DNA of 50,136 nt, from contig CAMBAD010000006.1 in NCBI GenBank assembly GCA_945864085.1, forward strand, positions 1-50,136, given 5' to 3'. The position numbers were made by a program, and so were the translations under genes. Shown here one piece after another: positions 34,813-41,599 of the stretch. Position 1 is the first letter of the stretch; every line of letters starts with the position of its first letter. The notes below the pieces were generated by a model. The model saw nothing but the letters and a program-made list of their open reading frames with translations, made no database searches and had not been told where the DNA came from. The DNA is from an uncultured Streptococcus sp. Its GTDB lineage: Bacteria; Bacillota; Bacilli; Lactobacillales; Streptococcaceae.

Positions 34813-35661
34813 ATGTTAATCAAAGCAAGTAATGTCAGTAAGTCTTACGGTAGGGAGTTGGTCTTGAATCAACTGAACCTAGAAATTGAAAAAGGGCAGT
34901 TAGTGGCCTATATTGGCACCAATGGTGCGGGAAAATCAACGACCATTAAGATTTTAACAGGCCTGTTGAAACAAAGCCAGGGGCAGGTTGAGCGGGCAGA
35001 AAATCTGAAAATGGGGATTGTTTTTCAAGATAGTATTTTGGATCCAGAATTGACAGTTCAGGACAATCTCAAGAGTCGTTTTGCCCTTTATAAAGAGCAA
35101 GATTGGGCTTGGTTTGAACGTGTTTTAGATTTGCTAGGGGTGCGGTCCCTGCTGAAAAAATCTTACGGTACTCTATCGGGCGGCCAGCGTCGGTGCGTGG
35201 ATATTGCCCGTTCCTTGCTCAACCAGCCAGATATTCTATTTTTGGATGAACCGACGACTGGCTTGGATGTTCAGACCAGGCAAGGTATCTGGAAGCTTCT
35301 GCGGCGCTTGCAAAGGGAACAGGGGTTGACTATTTTTTTAACGACCCATTATTTGGAAGAGGCAGAGAATGCTGATATGACCTATATTATTGACCGAGGG
35401 AGCCTGTTGGCTCAGGGTTCAGCAGAAGTGATCAAATCAAAATATGCACCGAACCAGCTGCATTTACAGGTGCGGGATAGGACGGTTTTTGAAGAAATGG
35501 ATTGCCAAGTAGAGGGAGAGAGGGTTGTGTTTGAGCGGATTAGCTTAGAGGCTGCCTTGGCTATTCTGGCTGATTATCGGGAGATTATTGCCGATTTTGA
35601 CTATGTAAAAGGCACTATCAATACTGCTTTTCTTGCGATTACTGGAAGGGAGATGGTCTAA
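34813..35661 (+). CDS. ABC transporter ATP-binding protein
   Basis: This 282-residue ATPase has Walker A GTNGAGKST (about 35-43), signature LSGGQRR, Walker B ILFLDEPTTGLD and a switch His in TTHYLEE. It resembles ATPases of two-gene exporters for drugs, bacteriocins or polyketides (DrrA/CcmA type). I place the start at ATG 34813, spaced correctly from GAGGTGA, rather than at the GTG inside that site. The stop overlaps the permease start (TAATG). Confidence 0.88.
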   Translation: MLIKASNVSKSYGRELVLNQLNLEIEKGQLVAYIGTNGAGKSTTIKILTGLLKQSQGQVERAENLKMGIVFQDSILDPELTVQDNLKSRFALYKEQDWAWFERVLDLLGVRSLLKKSYGTLSGGQRRCVDIARSLLNQPDILFLDEPTTGLDVQTRQGIWKLLRRLQREQGLTIFLTTHYLEEAENADMTYIIDRGSLLAQGSAEVIKSKYAPNQLHLQVRDRTVFEEMDCQVEGERVVFERISLEAALAILADYREIIADFDYVKGTINTAFLAITGREMV

Positions 35662-36509
35662 TGTTTGCGATTGCCAATCGAAATATCAAGCTATTTTTTC
35701 ATAATAAGGCAGGAGTGTTCTTCTCTCTTTTGGGTGCGCTGATTGCTTTTCTGCTCTATCTTGTCTTTTTGGAGAAGAATATGGCAGCCTCTTGGGGACA
35801 ATTTTCTGGGGCGGCTGCCTTGCTGGATAACTGGATTATGAGCGGGACGCTGGCAGTGACAGGAATCACTACGACATGGACGATTGCGATGGAGTTGGTC
35901 AAGGATCGTGCTTTACGGAAATTGGATGATTTCCTGTTGACGGATGTCAGTCTGTTTGCAATCAATATGGGCTATTTTCTCAGCGCTAGTCTGGTCGGTT
36001 TTGTGATGCAGGCAACGATGTTTGCTGTAATGCAGATTTACTTTATGGTGGTTCACGGACTTGCCTTTCAGGCGGCTGTGTTATTGCCTTTGGTTTTGAC
36101 CATGTGGGTGCATAGCTTGGTGGCTTCTGGTCTGGCTTTGCTGGCGGCTCAGCTGATTCAGTCTCCGATAGTGGCAGAGCGTCTGGCAATTATTGTTGGG
36201 ACTGCTTCTGGTTTTTTGGTAGGAGTTTACATGCCCGTTGGTTCCTTTCCAGATTTTGCTCAAACATTGGTGAAATTAACCCCTGGTGCCTATGCGGCTG
36301 CGGCCTTTCGGCAACTATTGATGGCTGATAGTTTGCAGGGGCTGGCGGACCAAGCGCCAACTGCCAAGGTTTTGTTGGGAATTGGGCTGGAAATTGGTGG
36401 TCAGTTGACAAGCCTGTCTCAAAATTGGCTGATTTTGTTTGCGGTACTCTTGCTTAGCCTTATCTTGCTGGCAGGATTGCTACTTGCACAAAAAAGGCAA
36501 ACGCGGTAA
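35661..36509 (+). CDS. ABC transporter permease (ABC-2 type)
   Basis: This 282-residue membrane protein has six likely transmembrane segments and the large-loop layout of ABC-2 permeases. It starts in the ATPase stop codon (TAATG), so the two are coupled and form one exporter. No substrate can be read from the sequence. Its operon also encodes a LytTR regulator and a DUF3021 protein, a grouping seen in Firmicutes in which the transporter is often the regulated output. Confidence 0.86.
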   Translation: MFAIANRNIKLFFHNKAGVFFSLLGALIAFLLYLVFLEKNMAASWGQFSGAAALLDNWIMSGTLAVTGITTTWTIAMELVKDRALRKLDDFLLTDVSLFAINMGYFLSASLVGFVMQATMFAVMQIYFMVVHGLAFQAAVLLPLVLTMWVHSLVASGLALLAAQLIQSPIVAERLAIIVGTASGFLVGVYMPVGSFPDFAQTLVKLTPGAYAAAAFRQLLMADSLQGLADQAPTAKVLLGIGLEIGGQLTSLSQNWLILFAVLLLSLILLAGLLLAQKRQTR

Positions 36510-36543
36510 GATAGAGGGAAGTGTTTTGTAGGAGGAAGAGTCT

Positions 36544-36999
36544 GTGGAGTACCAGTTTGAAAGGGACCCTCACTTAGAAGTTGATGCTATTTCCGTGACA
36601 GTACGCAGTCGTGAGTTGACCAGGTCTGTCCAAGAATTGTTGACCTATCTTGATTTTTATCAGGCTGAGGCGCCTGTCATTGTGCCGATAAAGACAGCGG
36701 ACCGTATTGAGATGCTGAAGGTAGAGGAATTGATTTTGGTGGAAGTTGAGGGGACGAGCCTGCTCTTGGAGACAATCAAGGGGCGCTACCTCATTACCGA
36801 GCGCCTGTATCGTTTTCAAGAAAGGCTTCATAATCCCGACTTTGTCCAGGTTTCTCGCCACGCCCTCATTAATATCAATCATCTGGATTATTTGGAAGAT
36901 GGTTTTTCTGGGAACATGACGGCATTTTTGAGTAAAAATATCAAGACCAGTGTCAGTCGTAAGTATCTGAAAGATTTGGCCAGTCGTCTGGGTTTATAG
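36544..36999 (+). CDS. LytTR-family transcription regulator (module 2)
   Basis: This 151-residue protein has a short N-terminal region and a C-terminal LytTR domain (about 52-150), with RIEMLKVEELILVEVEGTSL at its start and FVQVSRHALININHLDYLE further on. It has no receiver domain. The start is GTG at 36544 with AGGAGG upstream. It is related to the LytTR protein at 17806 in length and plan. The tandem octamers ahead of this operon match those ahead of the other LytTR gene, so the two regulators may read the same sites. Confidence 0.88.
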   Translation: MEYQFERDPHLEVDAISVTVRSRELTRSVQELLTYLDFYQAEAPVIVPIKTADRIEMLKVEELILVEVEGTSLLLETIKGRYLITERLYRFQERLHNPDFVQVSRHALININHLDYLEDGFSGNMTAFLSKNIKTSVSRKYLKDLASRLGL

Positions 37000-37010
37000 G
37001 AGAATACGTA

Positions 37011-37439
37011 ATGCATAAAAAAATAAGAATTCTCATTAATTCATTTCTAATCGGGGTTGGAGTGGGGAACCTCATTGCCCCCATCTTCTACCTAGTCAAT
37101 CAGCTTCAGCAGTTATCTATTTCAGCTCTTATCAGCGTAACGCTACTAAGTGGTCTCATCGGCGTCGTGTCAAGTCTGTTATTTGGTTTTTATGATGTTT
37201 CGCTCAAAGTGTCCTTGCCCCTTCATTTTTTAGCCATCTCGGGGATTGTCCTGCTGATGAATATCTACAATGGTTGGTTTGACCTGGTAAATCTGCCTTA
37301 TTTGGGTCTCTTTCTATTGCAATTTGTCTGCATTTATTTGCTGGTTTGGCTGGTTATCATTTATATGAACCGTCAAAAAGTCTCTAAAATCAATGAAAAA
37401 CTGCGTGAGAGAAAGAATTCGCTTGACAAGGGACAGTGA
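37011..37439 (+). CDS. DUF3021 membrane protein
   Basis: This 142-residue protein has four transmembrane segments (about 7-29, 36-60, 66-88, 95-120) and a charged cytoplasmic tail. It matches the DUF3021 family, which is found next to LytTR regulators. By analogy with HdrM and BrsM it is likely the membrane partner that holds the LytTR protein inactive; that role is inferred. It lies 11 bases after the LytTR gene. The rpmH promoter overlaps its last codons. Confidence 0.83.
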   Translation: MHKKIRILINSFLIGVGVGNLIAPIFYLVNQLQQLSISALISVTLLSGLIGVVSSLLFGFYDVSLKVSLPLHFLAISGIVLLMNIYNGWFDLVNLPYLGLFLLQFVCIYLLVWLVIIYMNRQKVSKINEKLRERKNSLDKGQ

Positions 37440-37450
37440 TTTGTTATAAA
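37423..37450 (+). promoter_or_regulatory. rpmH promoter
   Basis: TTGACA (37423-37428) and TGTTATAAA (-10 at 37445-37450), 16-bp spacer. The -35 lies within the end of the DUF3021 gene. It gives a leader of about 70 bases. Confidence 0.75.
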
Positions 37451-37525
37451 ATGGTTTGGTATGTTTAGTAACTGATCAAACTAGCCGGCTAAACGAATAC
37501 GAAAATCTATTAGGAGGTATTCATT

Positions 37526-37663
37526 GTGAAACGTACTTTTCAACCAAGTAAAATCCGTCGTGCGCGTAAACACGGATTCCGTAACCGTATGTCAACTAAG
37601 AACGGTCGTCGCGTACTAGCAGCTCGTCGTCGTAAGGGACGCAAAGTGCTTGCAGTAGCATAG
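37526..37663 (+). CDS. rpmH: 50S ribosomal protein L34
   Basis: L34 is a small, very basic ribosomal protein. This 45-residue copy begins [18 protein letters not shown] and continues with the expected [17 protein letters not shown]; it ends VLAVA, one residue longer than the common 44. The start is GTG at 37526 behind TAGGAGG. In most bacteria rpmH lies just upstream of rnpA; here it is about 5 kb downstream with its own strong promoter and terminator, beyond the ABC-LytTR module. Confidence 0.97.
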   Translation: MKRTFQPSKIRRARKHGFRNRMSTKNGRRVLAARRRKGRKVLAVA

Positions 37664-37677
37664 GACTAGAATAAAGA

Positions 37678-37710
37678 AACCAGCGGAAACTCGAGTCTGC
37701 TGGTTTTTTA
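37678..37710 (+). terminator. Rho-independent terminator of rpmH
   Basis: AACCAGC pairs with GCTGGTT, with a GA/TC extension inside, followed by a T tract. Confidence 0.85.
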
Positions 37711-37864
37711 TTTTATGTGACTTTCAGTCCGTCATGCTCCATAAGGCGCGTGACAAGTCATGGGAGTGGGAGAGGCAACCGCCCTCACCCACAAAACAAT
37801 GAAAACAAGCATAAAGCCTTACAATAGAAAACATCTTAGAATTTCCTTATCAAAAACGTTGATT

Positions 37865-37999
37865 CTAAGCTATTTTTGATTGTTCAAATTTTAATCGGAA
37901 GGCTACAATGTTAGTTGGCCTAACCTCAGGACTGGCAGAGCTGATGTGTCCGTCTGAACGGAACAAGGTGCCATCCATATCAATTTTACCATTGCGCAT
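37865..37999 (-). CDS. Short open frame coupled to the lipid-kinase gene
   Basis: This 44-codon frame starts at the ATG that overlaps the stop of the kinase gene (TAATG). It ends shortly before a long stretch without genes. The peptide begins MRNGKIDMDGTLFRSDGH and has a hydrophilic, non-random look. I do not recognise it. It may be a remnant of a longer gene once co-transcribed with the kinase, or a fortuitous frame. Confidence 0.3.
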   Translation of the reverse strand: MRNGKIDMDGTLFRSDGHISSASPEVRPTNIVAFRLKFEQSKIA

Positions 38000-38895
38000 T
38001 AACTCCGAGGTTGTGGGCGGTAGACCTTGAGATGGGCTGGTAAGACCTGAACTGTGATGGGCAGGCTCGGGCCTTCATCTCCATCAATATTGGTAGAAAG
38101 TGTGCCGTCTTTCACTTGAAAATAGCCTTTTGTAAAGGTTTCATAGCCGATAGTATTTGTATCTTCTTCTATGCCTGTTACAATGTTAGGCAGGGCTTGG
38201 ACGGTCTCTAGCAGGTTTTTATCTTTGAAATAGACCAAGTGGAGGAGGCCATCATTGACCTTGGCTTGTGGCAATATGGTCTCGAAACCACCGATGGAAT
38301 TGGTCAAACCAATTAAGAGTGTACTGGAGACCAAGTCCAATTCTTTGTGATCAATCTTTAGATGGAAGTTATGGGATTGATTCTGTATCATGTGTGCCAG
38401 ACCAGAAGCAAAGTAGGCTAACTTGCCAAACTTGGTCTTGTCCTCGACCTGCACATCATTGATGGCTTCGGGGATAGTACCGATACCGATGACATTCATA
38501 AAGTAGCGATTATTGATTTTTCCAATGTCCAAATCCCCTACTTCTTCTATATCAAAGGCCTGAATGGCTTCGGTAGGGTCTAGTGGGATAGCCAGTGCTC
38601 GGGCCAGGTCGTTGACGGTCCCAAGAGGAAAGAAGCCGAAGGTTGGTCGGTAGTCTTCTTCAGCCAAGCCGCTGATACCTTCGTTAACAGTGCCATCGCC
38701 GCCCATAACAAAGACACTGTGCAGTCGGTCTTTGGCTGCTTGTTTGGCAAATGCGGTGGCATCTCCTGCTTTTTGGGTCTCCTTAATCAGTACGCAATCA
38801 AAGAATGTTTCGAGTTTTTTCTGGGCCAATTCTTGGTATTCTCTGGCTTTTTCACCGCCAGAACTAGGATTGACGATTAGTAGGGCTGTTTTCAT
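37999..38895 (-). CDS. Diacylglycerol kinase family lipid kinase (DagK/YegS type)
   Basis: This 298-residue kinase has the NPSSGG phosphate-binding start (about 7-12), GGDGTVNE (about 65-72, binding ATP) and PLGTVNDLARAL. It probably phosphorylates diacylglycerol released by lipoteichoic-acid synthesis, recycling it to phospholipid. I set the start at ATG 38895, preceded by AAGGAGG; a longer in-frame form would use an ATG inside the inverted repeat of MITE copy 4, which lies 18 bases upstream. Confidence 0.88.
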   Translation of the reverse strand: MKTALLIVNPSSGGEKAREYQELAQKKLETFFDCVLIKETQKAGDATAFAKQAAKDRLHSVFVMGGDGTVNEGISGLAEEDYRPTFGFFPLGTVNDLARALAIPLDPTEAIQAFDIEEVGDLDIGKINNRYFMNVIGIGTIPEAINDVQVEDKTKFGKLAYFASGLAHMIQNQSHNFHLKIDHKELDLVSSTLLIGLTNSIGGFETILPQAKVNDGLLHLVYFKDKNLLETVQALPNIVTGIEEDTNTIGYETFTKGYFQVKDGTLSTNIDGDEGPSLPITVQVLPAHLKVYRPQPRS

Positions 38896-38913
38896 GACTA
38901 CCTCCTTTATCTT

Positions 38914-39004
38914 AGAACCTGTATTCATAAGTAAAGCGCCTTCATGTAAGAGTAGCTTAAAAACTAGCCCTAGATGGAAGTGCTGAACTGTGAATACAGG
39001 TTCT
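38914..39004 (+). mobile_element. MITE-like inverted-repeat element, internally deleted copy 4
   Basis: 91 bp with near-perfect ends AGAACCTGTATTCA and its inverse, same orientation as copy 1. About 70 bp of the centre is missing. It lies between the minus-strand kinase promoter (39030) and the kinase start, so it is in that gene's leader. Confidence 0.75.
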
Positions 39005-39029
39005 TAACAGGACAACAAGTGTTTAAATC

Positions 39030-39038
39030 ATTATACCA
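39030..39038 (-). promoter_or_regulatory. Extended -10 promoter of the lipid-kinase gene
   Basis: On the minus strand TGGTATAAT, with the hexamer at 39030-39035. The transcript would run through MITE copy 4. Confidence 0.55.
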
Positions 39039-39091
39039 TAAAAATGAAAGGGATTACAAAACAAGAGGATAGCCCGTCTGAGTAGGCTTTA

Positions 39092-39100
39092 TGATATAAT
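39092..39100 (+). promoter_or_regulatory. Extended -10 promoter of tatD, probably giving a leaderless mRNA
   Basis: TGATATAAT ends six bases before the tatD ATG at 39107. No Shine-Dalgarno sequence fits in the gap. Confidence 0.6.
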
Positions 39101-39106
39101 AGCTAC

Positions 39107-39892
39107 ATGAACTTACAAATTTTTGATACTCACACCCACCTTAACGTTGAGCAGTTTGAGGGTCGGGTCCAAGAAGAATTAGACTTTGCCAAGGAAATGG
39201 GAGTGACCCTCCACAACGTCGTCGGTTTTGACCGAGCCACCATTGACAAGGCTATGGAACTGGCTGACCAGCACCCTGAAATCTATCTGACCCTGGGCTG
39301 GCATCCGACAGAGGCTGGCACCTATGACGAGGAAGCGGAAAGCTACCTACTCAAGGCCCTCCAGCATCCCAAGGTCATTGCCCTGGGGGAAATCGGTCTG
39401 GACTACTACTGGATGACAGCTGACAAGGAGACCCAGGCTCGGGTCTTCAAACGGCAGATGGAGCTGGCCAAAGAGCTGGACCTCCCATTTGTGGTTCACA
39501 CTCGTGACGCTCTGGAAGATACCTATGCCCTCATCAAGGAAGTTGGTGTCGGCCCGCGTGGCGGCATTATGCATTCCTTTTCTGGTACGCTAGAAGAGGC
39601 TCAGGCCTTCATAGACCTGGGCATGCACATCTCCTTCTCGGGAGTCGTGACCTTCAAAAAAGCCACGGAACTTCAGGAAGCAGCGCAAGCTTTGCCCCTA
39701 GAAAAAATCTTGGTCGAAACGGACGCACCCTACTTGGCCCCTGTTCCCAAGCGCGGTCGGGAAAACCGCACCGGCTATACCCGATATGTGGTGGAAATGC
39801 TGGCCCAGCTTCGCAACCAGTCGGTCGAGGAAGTGGCGAAAGCGACCTACGAGAATGCAAGGAGCTTGTTTAAGATTGACACAGAAAATTAA
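39107..39892 (+). CDS. tatD: TatD-family metal-dependent DNase
   Basis: TatD proteins are metal-dependent 3'-5' DNases/hydrolases of the amidohydrolase fold, involved in DNA turnover and quality control. The 261-residue protein has FDTHTHLN at 6-13 (metal ligands), ALGEIGLDY, PFVVHTRDA, and ETDAPYLAP near the end. The ATG at 39107 is supported because the first metal motif starts at residue 6, yet it lacks a ribosome binding site. It overlaps rnmV, its usual partner, by 17 bases. Confidence 0.94.
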   Translation: MNLQIFDTHTHLNVEQFEGRVQEELDFAKEMGVTLHNVVGFDRATIDKAMELADQHPEIYLTLGWHPTEAGTYDEEAESYLLKALQHPKVIALGEIGLDYYWMTADKETQARVFKRQMELAKELDLPFVVHTRDALEDTYALIKEVGVGPRGGIMHSFSGTLEEAQAFIDLGMHISFSGVVTFKKATELQEAAQALPLEKILVETDAPYLAPVPKRGRENRTGYTRYVVEMLAQLRNQSVEEVAKATYENARSLFKIDTEN

Positions 39893-40442
39893 GATACAAG
39901 AAGTCCTGGTGGTCGAGGGCAAGGACGACACAGCTAATTTGAAACGGTTTTATGAGGTGGACACCTACGAAACCAGAGGCTCGGCCATCTCAGAGGATGA
40001 TTTGGAGCGCATCGAAAAGCTCCATAAGCTGCGGGGGGTCATTGTCTTTACCGACCCCGACTACAATGGCGAGCGGATTCGGAGGATGATTATGCAGGCC
40101 ATTCCCACAGTCAAACACGCTTTTTTACAGCGGGACGAGGCTAAGCCCAAGTCCAAGACAAAGGGGCGGTCCCTGGGCATTGAGCACGCCAGCTTTGCCG
40201 ACTTGGAAAAGGCCCTGGCAGGCGTTCGTGGCTACTATGATGACGAAAATCACTTTGACATCAGCCAGAAGGACCTGATTCGGTTGGGGTTGCTGATGGG
40301 CGGTGACAGTCGCAAGCGGAGGGAGCATCTGGGAGAACAGCTCCGCATCGGCTACTGCAACGGCAAGCAGCTACTCAAACGCCTAGACTTGTTTGGGATT
40401 AGCTTGGCTGAGGTGGAGGAAGTGATGGGGGAGTATGAATAA
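39876..40442 (+). CDS. rnmV: Ribonuclease M5
   Basis: RNase M5 matures 5S rRNA. The 188-residue protein has an N-terminal Toprim domain: VVEGKDDTANLKRF with the catalytic Glu, and FTDPDYNGERIR with the DxD metal site. The start is TTG at 39876, within the end of tatD, downstream of AAGGAG. An in-frame ATG at 39786 would add residues that do not fit the family. The expected next gene in streptococci, rsmA (ksgA), does not appear before the conjugative element. Confidence 0.93.
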   Translation: MTQKIKIQEVLVVEGKDDTANLKRFYEVDTYETRGSAISEDDLERIEKLHKLRGVIVFTDPDYNGERIRRMIMQAIPTVKHAFLQRDEAKPKSKTKGRSLGIEHASFADLEKALAGVRGYYDDENHFDISQKDLIRLGLLMGGDSRKRREHLGEQLRIGYCNGKQLLKRLDLFGISLAEVEEVMGEYE

Positions 40443-40479
40443 GGCGGGAACTGTCAGTTGGTTTCTGCTTTTTTGAAAA

Positions 40480-40508
40480 TTGCCAGCAGCGTCTATTTGT
40501 GCTACAAT
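40480..40508 (+). promoter_or_regulatory. Promoter of the toxin-antitoxin pair
   Basis: TTGCCA (40480-40485), 17-bp spacer, and extended -10 TGCTACAAT (hexamer 40503-40508). Confidence 0.7.
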
Positions 40509-40533
40509 ATAGAAAACTAGGAGGTGGACTAGA

Positions 40534-40821
40534 TTGATAACTATAAAAAAAGATGCTCAAGTAAATTTCAAAACTGATTCCAGACTTTTGGAAAAAGCCA
40601 AGGAAGTATTTGCTATGAACCAGCTGGATTTGACCGCTGGTTTTAACCTCTTCTTGCAAAATATTGCTGTAAAAAATGAGTTGCCCATTCTGACAGAAGA
40701 AGAGTTGGAAAGAGAAGAGTTGTTTTTACAGCTTCAGAAGGAAATTCAGGAAAACCAGCAGGCGATTGAGGCAGGTCAAGGGATTAGCCTAGAAAGTGTC
40801 AAAGAGAAGTATGGAATTTGA
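40534..40821 (+). CDS. RelB/DinJ-type antitoxin
   Basis: This 95-residue acidic protein has an N-terminal ribbon-helix-helix region (KKDAQVNFKTDSRLLEKAKEV and on to about 45) for dimeric DNA binding, and a Glu/Gln-rich C-terminal half that would wrap the toxin. The start is TTG at 40534 behind AGGAGGTG. It overlaps the toxin gene and lies upstream of it, the normal order. It should neutralise the toxin and repress the shared promoter. Confidence 0.85.
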   Translation: MITIKKDAQVNFKTDSRLLEKAKEVFAMNQLDLTAGFNLFLQNIAVKNELPILTEEELEREELFLQLQKEIQENQQAIEAGQGISLESVKEKYGI

Positions 40822-41140
40822 GTCTTATTCAGTGATACTTGCTCCAGCAGTGGAGAAGGAATTGGCAGCTATTTATGCCTATTTCTCAGAACAGTTCTCA
40901 GAAGAAACTGCCAAAAGACGAATTGGGATGATTGTCGAAGCTTTGGAGAGTTTGCAAATTTTTCCTGAACGTGGTTTTAACGCCGATAACCGTTTTGGCA
41001 AGCAGATAGACCCGCCACATCTAACCCGAGGTTACGTTATTGGAAAAGACTACATTGCCCTCTATCGCGTAGTGAAAAATGAAGTTCGAGTTGGTCATCT
41101 CTTTGCGACCAAAAGCGATTATGTCAAGTTGTTGAAGTGA
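40811..41140 (+). CDS. RelE/ParE-family toxin
   Basis: This 109-residue basic protein fits the RelE/ParE superfamily: SYSVILAPAVEKELAAIYAY at the N-terminus, a helical hairpin, and a C-terminal beta sheet with IALYRVVKNEVRVGHLF. Members are mRNA interferases (RelE) or gyrase poisons (ParE); the sequence does not settle which. ATG 40811 is taken as start; GTG at 40796 is a longer alternative. It ends six bases before the interrupted NUDIX gene and could help keep this region in the chromosome. Confidence 0.83.
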   Translation: MEFESYSVILAPAVEKELAAIYAYFSEQFSEETAKRRIGMIVEALESLQIFPERGFNADNRFGKQIDPPHLTRGYVIGKDYIALYRVVKNEVRVGHLFATKSDYVKLLK

Positions 41141-41146
41141 GGGAGT

Positions 41147-41293
41147 ATGAGTAGGACAGAACACGTCATCCTAACCAATATGTGTATGATTATAGACGGT
41201 CAGCGGGTATTGGTCCAGAATAGAAAGTCAGAGAAGTGGCCGGGGATTACATTCCCTGGGGGGGATTGTGTCATAATAATGACAGGTGCTTAA
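41147..41293 (+). pseudogene. NUDIX (MutT-like) hydrolase gene cut by the conjugative element
   Basis: The frame begins as a MutT-type protein (MSRTEHVILTNMCMIIDGQR, then WPGITFPGG) and loses similarity exactly where the NUDIX box should start; the expected Gly-His-Val-Glu continuation is replaced by DCVIIMTGA and a stop. The break is at about 41262. The rest of the gene should lie at the far end of the element, outside the window. Confidence 0.85.
41269..41284. repeat. Palindrome at the element end
   Basis: TGTCATAATAATGACA, a perfect 6-bp inverted repeat with a 4-bp centre, lies seven bases inside the junction. It may be an arm-type recombinase site of the attachment sequence. Confidence 0.45.
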
Positions 41294-41378
41294 AACGCCG
41301 ATAAATCAAGGATTTGAGCGTTCTACAATCTGTCGTTAAGGAGGAAAAATTTATTTTATTATTTATAATATCGCATAA

Positions 41379-41412
41379 GCGAGAACATTTTAATCAGAGT
41401 TCTCGCTTTTTT
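41379..41412 (+). terminator. Rho-independent terminator at the element's left end
   Basis: GCGAGAAC pairs with GTTCTCGC around a 12-base loop, then TTTTTT. It probably shields the element from transcription entering from the toxin-antitoxin/NUDIX side. Confidence 0.85.
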
Positions 41413-41429
41413 ATTTTCAGGAGGAATTC

Positions 41430-41597
41430 ATGCAAAAGAAGGAACAATCATCACGCCAAATCGTGATGTGTCATCTCGTGGCTATTTTAGGAGTTGATAT
41501 TGAGAAAGCAACTCATCTGGTTGATGAATTGGAACAAGTAGGTTTAATCCGATTTGATGAATTCGGAAATGTTGAACTTTTAGTCTTGGAGGGATAA
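41430..41597 (+). CDS. Small winged-helix-like protein of the element
   Basis: This 55-residue gene is preceded by AGGAGGA and ends two bases before repA. The sequence (IVMCHLVAILGVDIEKATHL, then VDELEQVGLIRFDEFGNVEL) has the helix-helix-strand look of a small DNA-binding wing, with an acidic C-terminus. I do not recognise the family. Its position before the replication gene suggests a regulatory role, which is inference. Confidence 0.7.
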   Translation: MQKKEQSSRQIVMCHLVAILGVDIEKATHLVDELEQVGLIRFDEFGNVELLVLEG

Positions 41598-41599
41598 TC

